The notes under the pieces: model-generated | Told to the model about the DNA's origin: nothing | What the model saw: the letters and a program-made list of their open reading frames with translations, nothing else | The model's database searches: none | Source: DAOQAU01 sp035354275 | GTDB taxonomy: Bacteria; Cyanobacteriota; Vampirovibrionia; Gastranaerophilales; Gastranaerophilaceae | Direction: 5' to 3' | Length of the DNA stretch: 9,862 nucleotides | NCBI GenBank assembly: GCA_035354275.1 | Contig: DAOQAU010000058.1 | Location: 1 to 9,862, forward strand | Position numbers and translations under genes: made by a program | Shown here: one piece after another, positions 1 through 5,140 of the stretch | How the letters are laid out: every line of letters begins with the position of its first letter | Position numbering within the stretch: the stretch's first letter is position 1

Positions 1-394
1 TAATCATATAAACTTTGTTCCCTGCTTCTTTAAAAGCTTTTGCAATCAAATAGCAGGGTGCAGCACCGTAGCCGCCTGCAAGACAAACGACTGTCCCGTA
101 TTTTTTTATATGAGTGGGCTGTCCTAAAGGTCCGACCAAATCGGCTATTTCATCACCAACATCAAGCATTGCAAGTTTTTTTGTGGAATAGCCGACTGCC
201 ATATAAACAATCGTCAACTCGCCTTTTTCCTTGTCAAAATCTGCTATTGTAAGCGGTACTCTTTCCCCGTCTTGATCCACCCTCAAAATAATGAACTGTC
301 CTGCTTTTGCGTTTCGCACAACATACGGTGCTTCTATTGTAATTTCGTATTGGTTCGGACAAAGTTCTTTTTTTGATAAAATTTTATATCCCAT
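1..394 (-). CDS. FAD/NAD-binding oxidoreductase subunit, SudB/NfnA type (partial, C-terminus cut by window)
   Basis: Translation from the ATG at 392-394 gives 131 residues before the sequence ends. It looks like the ferredoxin reductase-type subunit of sulfide dehydrogenase / NADH-dependent ferredoxin:NADP oxidoreductase (SudB, NfnA), also related to the dihydroorotate dehydrogenase electron-transfer subunit. These cytosolic flavoproteins pass electrons between NAD(P)H and an iron-sulfur partner. Visible motifs are an FAD-binding RVPLTI (residues 45-50), YMAVGYST (64-71), a GPLG turn (88-91) and the start of the nucleotide-binding fold at AGGYGAAP (106-113). Family members are about 280 residues, so the rest of the NAD domain and the cysteine-rich iron-sulfur site should lie beyond position 1. 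It starts 15 nt after the accC stop, and a possible ribosome site (AGGGA) overlaps that stop codon, so it is probably the last visible cistron of the efp-accB-accC unit. The partner subunit is not visible, so the exact member of the family is undecided. Confidence 0.82.
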   Translation of the reverse strand, partial: MGYKILSKKELCPNQYEITIEAPYVVRNAKAGQFIILRVDQDGERVPLTIADFDKEKGELTIVYMAVGYSTKKLAMLDVGDEIADLVGPLGQPTHIKKYGTVVCLAGGYGAAPCYLIAKAFKEAGNKVYMI

Positions 395-409
395 TTTAGT
401 TATAAATCC

Positions 410-1765
410 CTATTCTGCAACGTTTTTGCGTCTGTAATATTCTTCGATAAATCCTGTGTTAAAATCGCCGGAAATAAATACATCGTCTTCTACTATATCC
501 TGATGAAAAGGAATTGTCGTTTCAATTCCGGTGATTACATATTCCTTAAGCGCACGATACATTCTACGCCTTGCCTCCTGCCTATTTCTTCCCCAGCAGA
601 TAAGTTTTCCTATCATAGAATCGTAAAACGGCGGAATCGAATACCCTTGATATGCGTGCGAATCCACCCTTACGCCAAAGCCACCGGGTGTAACGTAACC
701 TTCAATTTTTCCCGGACACGGCATGAAATCTTTATCAGGATTTTCCGCGTTAATTCTGCACTCTATAGCATGTCCTCTTAAAAGAACGTCTTTTTGCGCA
801 AAATCAAGCTTTTCACCTGCTGCCACAATAATTTGTTCTCTTACGATATCAATGTTTGAAATCATCTCTGTAACACAGTGTTCAACCTGAATTCTGGTAT
901 TCATTTCCATAAAATACCATTTTCCGTCGCTATCGAGCAGAAATTCTATCGTTCCTGCACCTTCATAGTTTATAGCTTTTGCGGCACGGACTGCCGCTTC
1001 GCCCATTTCTTTTCTTGTGTGTTCATTAATCGCAGGCGATGGTGCTTCTTCAATTAATTTTTGGTGACGGCGTTGGATAGAACAGTCTCTTTCGCCCAAG
1101 TGAACAACATTTCCGAAACTGTCGCCTAAAATCTGAACCTCAATGTGGCGCGGGTTTTCAAGGTATTTTTCTATGTAAACGCCGGGGTTTCCGAAAGAAT
1201 TTTGAGCTTCGTTTTGGCACATGTTCATCATTATTTCAAGCTCGTCATCTTTGCGGACAATTCTCATTCCCTTTCCGCCGCCGCCTGCCGTTGCTTTTAT
1301 TATAATCGGATAACCGACTTTTTTTGCAAAGTCTCTTGCGTCATCAACGGTTTTAACCAAATCGGTTCCCGGGGTTATAGGAACATTGTGTTCCTTCATG
1401 GTTTTTCTTGCAGTTGCCTTATCGCCCATTTTTCTCATGGCATCAGCCGACGGCCCTATAAATTTTATCCCGTGCTGATTACAAATATCAACAAAATCCG
1501 CGCGCTCTGCCATAAATCCGTAACCCGGGTGAATGGCGTCTGCCCCGCACATCATCGCCGCTGAAATTATCGCAGGAATACTCAAGTAACTGTCTTTGCT
1601 CTGCGCAGGACCTATGCAATAAGCTTCTGTGGCTAAGCTTACATGAAGCGAATTTGCATCCGCTTCAGAGTGAATCGCAACTGTGGGAATTCCCAATTCA
1701 CGACACGCTCTTATTATTCTCACCGCTATTTCGCCGCGGTTTGCTATTAGTACTTTCTTGAACAT
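410..1765 (-). CDS. accC: Acetyl-CoA carboxylase biotin carboxylase subunit
   Basis: This 451-residue protein is full length for AccC. It carboxylates biotin on the carrier protein AccB using ATP and bicarbonate, the first half-reaction of acetyl-CoA carboxylase in fatty-acid synthesis. The N-terminal biotin-carboxylase fold begins with KVLIANRGEIAVRI. The ATP-grasp domain follows: GDKATAR with K116, K157 and the glycine loop G161-G164, PRHIEVQ with H207, E274, and the metal/catalytic segment E287-M-N-T-R291 through E295. R337 in ECRINAE matches the biotin/bicarbonate arginine. Residue 297 is cysteine in QVEHCVTE where E. coli AccC has proline, and the early motif reads GYGFMAERADF rather than the usual GYGFLSEN form. 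The ATG at 1763-1765 is preceded by AAAGGA with a 6-nt spacer. It lies 110 nt downstream of accB across an octamer-repeat hairpin. No accA or accD is present here. Confidence 0.97.
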   Translation of the reverse strand: MFKKVLIANRGEIAVRIIRACRELGIPTVAIHSEADANSLHVSLATEAYCIGPAQSKDSYLSIPAIISAAMMCGADAIHPGYGFMAERADFVDICNQHGIKFIGPSADAMRKMGDKATARKTMKEHNVPITPGTDLVKTVDDARDFAKKVGYPIIIKATAGGGGKGMRIVRKDDELEIMMNMCQNEAQNSFGNPGVYIEKYLENPRHIEVQILGDSFGNVVHLGERDCSIQRRHQKLIEEAPSPAINEHTRKEMGEAAVRAAKAINYEGAGTIEFLLDSDGKWYFMEMNTRIQVEHCVTEMISNIDIVREQIIVAAGEKLDFAQKDVLLRGHAIECRINAENPDKDFMPCPGKIEGYVTPGGFGVRVDSHAYQGYSIPPFYDSMIGKLICWGRNRQEARRRMYRALKEYVITGIETTIPFHQDIVEDDVFISGDFNTGFIEEYYRRKNVAE

Positions 1766-1792
1766 ATGTTGTCCTTTTATGATTATTCAATT

Positions 1793-1880
1793 TAGTTGAA
1801 TAGTTTAACAGTCGAATAGTCGAACAGTTTTGTTTTTATTAACTTTTCAACTGTTCAACTTTTCGACTTTTCAACTTATT
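1793..1880. repeat. Inverted octamer array between accB and accC (four plus four 8-bp units)
   Basis: On the plus strand four 8-bp units follow each other at 1793-1800, 1801-1808, 1809-1816 and 1817-1824 (TAGTTGAA, TAGTTTAA, CAGTCGAA, TAGTCGAA). After a 16-nt spacer come four units at 1841-1848, 1849-1856, 1857-1864 and 1865-1872 (AACTTTTC, AACTGTTC, AACTTTTC, GACTTTTC), close to the reverse complement of the first set. A partial fifth unit runs into the accB stop codon at 1876-1878. In the accB-accC transcript the arms (1876-1842 with 1828-1794) can pair over 35 nt with 27 Watson-Crick and two G-U pairs and a 13-nt loop. There is no U-tract after the hairpin in transcript direction, so an intrinsic terminator is unlikely. 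It could stabilise accB mRNA or lower accC expression, but that is inference. Confidence 0.85.
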
Positions 1881-2316
1881 CTACGTACATCAATACTTGT
1901 CCGAATTCGACTGCCTGACCGTCTTCAACGCAAATTTCAACGATTTTTCCTGCATGTTCTGATTCGATTTCATTCATAAGTTTCATTGCTTCAATAATAC
2001 AAACAACCTGCCCCTCTGAAATTGTTGCACCGACTTCAACAAAAGGTTGTGCACCCGGAGAAGGTGCTTTATAGAAAGTCCCCACCATAGGTGAAGTGAT
2101 TGCTTTGCCCTTAGGCGCGGCAACACAAACAGAAGATTCTGACAATCCTGCTGTAGAAGATGTCATTGTAGCTGTTACAACCTGCGGTGCTGCTATAACT
2201 TCTTTTTCTTTTTTAAGCATAATAGCTTTTTCGCCGTCTTCTAAGGCAATTTCTGTCAAAGAACTTTCTTCTAAAATTTTTATAAGCTTTTTTACATAAT
2301 CCATATCAAAATTCAT
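1876..2316 (-). CDS. accB: Acetyl-CoA carboxylase biotin carboxyl carrier protein
   Basis: This 146-residue protein is the biotin carrier of acetyl-CoA carboxylase; its biotinylated lysine shuttles carboxylate from AccC to the carboxyltransferase. Residues 1-40 form the charged N-terminal helix region (YVKKLIKILEESSLTEIALEDG). Residues about 41-70 are the Ala/Thr/Ser-rich flexible linker. Residues about 71-146 are the biotinyl domain, starting at ITSPMVGTFY and including the biotin acceptor K112 in EAMKLMNEIE, followed by VEFGQVLMYVE at the C-terminus. Length and layout are standard. The ATG at 2314-2316 follows AAAGGAG with about 7 nt spacing, a strong ribosome site. It lies 81 nt downstream of efp, in the efp-accB order common in Cyanobacteria and many Gram-positive bacteria. 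The stop codon abuts the octamer array leading to accC. Confidence 0.97.
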   Translation of the reverse strand: MNFDMDYVKKLIKILEESSLTEIALEDGEKAIMLKKEKEVIAAPQVVTATMTSSTAGLSESSVCVAAPKGKAITSPMVGTFYKAPSPGAQPFVEVGATISEGQVVCIIEAMKLMNEIESEHAGKIVEICVEDGQAVEFGQVLMYVE

Positions 2317-2338
2317 AAATTTCTCCTTTGTTATTTTC

Positions 2339-2351
2339 GTTGCGAAGCAAC
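2339..2351. other. Small perfect hairpin in the accB leader
   Basis: GTTGC (2339-2343), a GAA loop and GCAAC (2347-2351) make a perfect 5-bp stem. In the leftward transcript it sits a few nucleotides upstream of the accB ribosome site. It is too short to call an attenuator, and it could equally be a remnant of the GTTGCGAGG/CTCGCAAC repeat family seen near 5938-6161. Confidence 0.35.
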
Positions 2352-2360
2352 AAATTGAAC

Positions 2361-2392
2361 TTATTCACCTATTTACCTATTCACTTATTCAC
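2361..2392. repeat. Tandem octamer array between efp and accB (four 8-bp units)
   Basis: Four consecutive 8-bp units at 2361-2368, 2369-2376, 2377-2384 and 2385-2392 read TTATTCAC, CTATTTAC, CTATTCAC and TTATTCAC (consensus YTATTYAC). The array starts 5 nt after the efp stop in the direction of transcription. It has the same period and copy number as one half of the arrays at 1793-1880 and 3822-3889, but no inverted half is visible nearby. It is non-coding and lies in the efp-accB intercistronic region. Confidence 0.8.
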
Positions 2393-2397
2393 AAAAT

Positions 2398-2955
2398 CTA
2401 GCATCTGTCCAAATACTCATTGGTTCTTGTATCAACTCTTATTCTATCACCGTTTTGTACAAAAAATGGAACATTCACAATCGCACCTGTCTCTGTTGTG
2501 GCGCGTTTTGTACCTCCTTGTGCGGTGTTTCCTTTTTCTGAAGGCGGAGTGTCCACTACTTCCAATTCAACCTGCATTGGCATATCAACACCTATTGTTT
2601 TGCCGTCGTGAAGCAAAACAGATAGCATCATGTTTTCTTTTAAGTATTTTATACCCTCGCCGATTTGCTCTTCAGACAGTGAAATCTGTTCATAATTTTC
2701 CATATCCATCATTACAAAGCTTTTGCCTTCTTTGTATAAATACTGCATATCGCGTCTGTCAAGCATTGCTCTTGCGACTTTTTCGCCTGCTCTGAAAGTT
2801 CTTTCAATAACCTGCCCCGTTTCCACGTTTTTAAGTTTTGTCCTTACAAAAGCAGCACCTTTGCCGGGTTTTACGTGCAAAAACTCAACCACCGACCAAA
2901 GCCCATGGTCTAAGTCTAATGTTAATCCTGTCTTTAAATCGTTTACCGATATCAT
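2398..2955 (-). CDS. efp: Translation elongation factor P
   Basis: This 185-residue protein is full length for EF-P, which binds between the P and E sites and relieves ribosome stalling at consecutive prolines. Three beta-barrel domains are expected. Domain I (about 1-63) carries the loop KPGKGAAF, with K32 at the tip where E. coli has its modified lysine. Domain II (about 64-127) includes YLYKEGKSFVMMDMENYEQ. Domain III carries the family signature around KRATTETGAIVNVPFFVQNGD (about 149-169). The ATG at 2953-2955 is preceded by AGGAG with a 5-nt spacer. It is the first gene of the leftward cluster, and the divergent rsgA starts 224 bp away. No EF-P modification enzyme is present in the window. 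The last gene residue is cysteine (DRC), without obvious significance. Confidence 0.97.
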   Translation of the reverse strand: MISVNDLKTGLTLDLDHGLWSVVEFLHVKPGKGAAFVRTKLKNVETGQVIERTFRAGEKVARAMLDRRDMQYLYKEGKSFVMMDMENYEQISLSEEQIGEGIKYLKENMMLSVLLHDGKTIGVDMPMQVELEVVDTPPSEKGNTAQGGTKRATTETGAIVNVPFFVQNGDRIRVDTRTNEYLDRC

Positions 2956-2998
2956 GTCTTCTCCTGTAAAACTCTTGTTACCAACTTATAAATCCCAT

Positions 2999-3071
2999 GT
3001 CATGCTGAATTTATTTCAGCATCTTTCCAAAGTCCTAACTGGGATAGATCCTGAAACAAGTTCAGGATGAC
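2999..3071. repeat. 73-bp palindromic element with nested hairpin arms
   Basis: The left arm (2999-3024) and right arm (3046-3071) are 26-nt inverted copies beginning GTCAT, matching at 22 of 26 positions around a 21-nt centre. Each arm is also a perfect 8-bp hairpin by itself: ATGCTGAA/TTCAGCAT on the left and ATCCTGAA/TTCAGGAT on the right. The arms differ by a compensated change (G-C on the left, C-G on the right) that keeps each local stem intact. A third, half-length copy lies at 6212-6237. This is a small dispersed repeat of the REP/MITE kind, sitting in the divergent efp/rsgA control region. No transposase is present. Confidence 0.85.
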
Positions 3072-3131
3072 AAAGATTCTGATATTTATACTATCATAAA
3101 CAAACTAATTTGAAAATTTGTTAACATTTGA

Positions 3132-3160
3132 TTGTCAGCAACAATTTATAGTATTATTGT
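3132..3160 (+). promoter_or_regulatory. Candidate promoter for the rsgA operon
   Basis: TTGTCA (3132-3137), a 17-nt spacer and TATTGT (3155-3160) give a plausible sigma-70-type pair (five of six and four of six consensus bases). Transcription would then start about 3167, leaving a leader of about a dozen nucleotides that still contains the AAAGG site. The region is very AT-rich, so other matches exist, including a good isolated -10 box TATACT at 3087-3092 without a convincing -35. No clear efp promoter could be fixed on the opposite strand. Confidence 0.28.
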
Positions 3161-3179
3161 TAGATTAATGAAAGGTAAA

Positions 3180-4271
3180 ATGTCAAAATTGAAGGGACAG
3201 GTTTTTAAAATACATTCTGATTTCTATTATGTAAAATTCGCAGATAATGCGAAGTTTTTTGAATGTAAAATCAGAGAAATACTTAAAAAACAGCAAGAAA
3301 AAGTTATGGTAGGCGATTTTGTCGAATGTTCCGACATTAATCCTCAAAAACATACCGCGGTTATTGAAAATATTTACCCCAGAAAAAATTTTCTTACCCG
3401 CCCCAGTGTTGCAAACGTTGAACAGGTAATTATTGTTTCTTCAATAAAAGAACCCGACCTTAATTTTGAGCAATTAAACAGATATATCTGTCTTGCCAAA
3501 CACCATAAAATTAAAACAAAACTTTGCTTCAACAAAAATGACCTGTCTGAAGACGACAGCGTTATTGAAAAAATATTTGAAATTTACGAACCTTTAGGTT
3601 TTGAAATAATCTTCACCTCTGCCTTGGAAAAACTCGGCATAGAAGATTTTGCCCAAATGCTCAAAGGCAAAATGACGGTTTTTTGCGGAACGTCAGGCGT
3701 GGGCAAATCGAGTTTAATAAACTCGATTTACCCCGATTTGAACCTTAAAACAAAGCCCGTCAGCGAAAAAACAGGGCGAGGAATTCACACGACCAGACAC
3801 TGCGAAATAATTGAGATTAAAAGATGCGAAGATGCGAAGATGCGTAGATACGGAAATATCCACGCATCCACGTATCCACGCATCCACGCCCCTATTAAAA
3901 TCATTGACACCCCCGGGTTCAGCAATCTTAAATTTGATTTTCTTTTGCCGACACAAATCGATGAACTTTTTGATGAAATAAAGCAGCACAAAAGCGACTG
4001 CAAATTCAAAGACTGCCTGCATATTCAAGAAGAAGGCTGCAATGTTCTTGCCCACATTGATGAAATCGACCTGTCAAGATACCAAAGCTACCTTGCTTTT
4101 GTTCAGGAAGCAAAAGGATTTAAAGAAAAAATAAAAACCGAAGGCACAAAGAAAGAAAGTTTTCATAAAAAGACCTTAAACAAAAAAGTGGCAAAGATAA
4201 GCAATAAAAAAAGGCAATCCGCCAGAAACACTTTAAAACAGCAATTATATAAGGATTTAGAACATGCCTGA
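3180..4271 (+). CDS. rsgA: Ribosome small-subunit-dependent GTPase A
   Basis: RsgA is a circularly permuted GTPase that helps late maturation of the 30S ribosomal subunit. From the ATG at 3180 the protein has 363 residues. The N-terminal OB-fold (about 1-65) is followed by the permuted G domain: NKND (118-121), TSA (147-149), the P-loop GTSGVGKS (170-177), the switch GRGIHTT (199-205) and DTPG (243-246). The zinc site is C274, C279, H281, C287 in the usual C-x4-C-x-H-x5-C spacing. Two oddities are visible. Residues about 214-238 are encoded by an octamer-repeat hairpin and lie between HTTRHCEIIEI and KIIDTPG, where relatives have only a few residues. Residues about 312-363 form a lysine-rich tail beyond the usual end. 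I chose ATG 3180 because AAAGG (3171-3175) lies just upstream and MSKLKGQVFKI matches family N-termini; ATG 3168 is possible, and an upstream TTG at 3132 is unlikely. It overlaps the next gene by 8 nt. Confidence 0.95.
   Translation: MSKLKGQVFKIHSDFYYVKFADNAKFFECKIREILKKQQEKVMVGDFVECSDINPQKHTAVIENIYPRKNFLTRPSVANVEQVIIVSSIKEPDLNFEQLNRYICLAKHHKIKTKLCFNKNDLSEDDSVIEKIFEIYEPLGFEIIFTSALEKLGIEDFAQMLKGKMTVFCGTSGVGKSSLINSIYPDLNLKTKPVSEKTGRGIHTTRHCEIIEIKRCEDAKMRRYGNIHASTYPRIHAPIKIIDTPGFSNLKFDFLLPTQIDELFDEIKQHKSDCKFKDCLHIQEEGCNVLAHIDEIDLSRYQSYLAFVQEAKGFKEKIKTEGTKKESFHKKTLNKKVAKISNKKRQSARNTLKQQLYKDLEHA
3822..3889. repeat. Inverted octamer array inside rsgA (four plus four 8-bp units, read in frame)
   Basis: Four units at 3822-3829, 3830-3837, 3838-3845 and 3846-3853 (AGATGCGA, AGATGCGA, AGATGCGT, AGATACGG) are followed by the spacer AAAT. 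Four units then follow at 3858-3865, 3866-3873, 3874-3881 and 3882-3889 (ATCCACGC, ATCCACGT, ATCCACGC, ATCCACGC). Segments 3834-3852 and 3871-3889 can pair with 16 of 19 bases matching. The variant unit with ATACG in the left arm faces the variant with CGTAT in the right arm, so the difference is compensated. The array is 68 bp, free of stops in the rsgA frame, and encodes most of residues 214-238. It resembles in design the array at 1793-1880 but not in sequence. Confidence 0.9.
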
Positions 4272-5139
4272 CAATATGCGCGAATACATAGAACTAATAA
4301 ATAAAAATCTAGATAAGTTTTTAAAAATAACCTATCCGCAAGAAATATTTGAGTCAATGCGCTACAGCGTTTTAGCAGAAGGTAAAAGGCTCAGACCTGT
4401 TATGTGCTTAGAAAGTTGCAGAATTTTCGGCGGGAAAATTGAAGACGCGATTCCGACGGCGTGCGCTATCGAAATGCTCCATGCCCAAAGTTTAATCCAC
4501 GATGACCTTCCTTGTATGGACAACGACGATTTCAGACGGGGAAAGCCCACAAATCACAAAGCATTTTCTGAGGCTACCGCTGTTCTTGCAGGCGATGCTC
4601 TTTTGACTTTAGCACCTCAGATAATAATTCAGCAATCCGAAAACCTTGATGCTCAAGTCAAAATTAAACTTGTTGAACAATATTGCATAGCAGCAGGTGC
4701 TTTCGGTCTGATTGCAGGACAAATTGTCGATATTCAATCCGAAGGACAAAAAATTTCGCCTAAAACCCTTGAATTTATCCACACTCACAAAACCGCGGAT
4801 TTATTTAAACTTGCGCTCAAAGCAGGGGCAATAATTGCAAAAGCAGATGAAAAAATAATAAAAGCAATGGACGATTTAGGACAGTGCTTGGGCTTTGCTT
4901 TCCAAATCTGTGACGATATTTTGGATGAAACTTCTTCTTTTGAAAAAATGGGCAAAACGTTAGGCAAAGATAAAGATGCCCAAAAATCAACCTACACCGC
5001 ACTTTTTGGAGTAAAAAAGGCCAGAAGTGAAGTGATTTGCCTTTTAAATAAGGCTCATGATATAATTTCAAAAAACAATATCAAATCGGGGATTTTAGAA
5101 GAGATAATAAAAGGGATACAAGAAAGGTCAAATTCTTAA
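4264..5139 (+). CDS. ispA: Short-chain polyprenyl (farnesyl/geranylgeranyl) diphosphate synthase
   Basis: This 291-residue trans-prenyltransferase condenses isopentenyl diphosphate with allylic diphosphates in cytosolic isoprenoid synthesis, feeding longer prenyl carriers such as undecaprenyl phosphate and quinones. The family landmarks are GKRLRP (40-45), the first Asp-rich motif D80-D81-L-P-C-M-D86 followed by NDDFRRGKPTNH, GDALL (110-114), GQIVDI (152-157), and the second Asp-rich motif D217-D218-I-L-D221. The two-residue expansion of the first motif is typical of bacterial FPP synthases and plant/cyanobacterial-type GGPP synthases. Position -5 before the first motif is Gln (AQSLIH), not the bulky Tyr of E. 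coli IspA, so a product longer than C15 is possible; FPP versus GGPP stays open. The ATG at 4264 has AAGGA 8 nt upstream and overlaps rsgA by 8 nt. An internal ATG at 4276 is an alternative start. Confidence 0.92.
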   Translation: MPDNMREYIELINKNLDKFLKITYPQEIFESMRYSVLAEGKRLRPVMCLESCRIFGGKIEDAIPTACAIEMLHAQSLIHDDLPCMDNDDFRRGKPTNHKAFSEATAVLAGDALLTLAPQIIIQQSENLDAQVKIKLVEQYCIAAGAFGLIAGQIVDIQSEGQKISPKTLEFIHTHKTADLFKLALKAGAIIAKADEKIIKAMDDLGQCLGFAFQICDDILDETSSFEKMGKTLGKDKDAQKSTYTALFGVKKARSEVICLLNKAHDIISKNNIKSGILEEIIKGIQERSNS

Positions 5140-5140
5140 A

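Noticed and set aside
40..252. Plus-strand open frame of 70 codons near the left edge
   Set aside because: It lies opposite the flavoprotein gene, whose FAD and nucleotide-binding motifs are recognisable; the plus frame looks like random sequence.
503..1564. Plus-strand open frames opposite accC (503-781 and 1145-1564)
   Set aside because: They are antisense to a clearly conserved accC, lack family-like sequence, and have no supporting ribosome sites.
1793..1880. CRISPR array or Rho-independent terminator at the accB-accC junction
   Set aside because: Units of 8 bp without spacers are not CRISPR repeats, and there is no U-tract after the hairpin in the transcript direction; accC continues the same unit.
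2328..2795. Plus-strand 155-codon open frame opposite efp
   Set aside because: It is antisense to efp, includes the octamer array, and its Leu/Phe/Cys-rich product resembles a shadow frame.
3132..3179. TTG start for rsgA at 3132
   Set aside because: It would add 16 residues unlike RsgA N-termini and has no ribosome site; ATG 3180 with AAAGG upstream fits better.
3714..4055. Minus-strand open frames opposite rsgA through the octamer array
   Set aside because: The open frame length is due to the repeat and the bias of rsgA codons; there is no ribosome site or recognisable domain.
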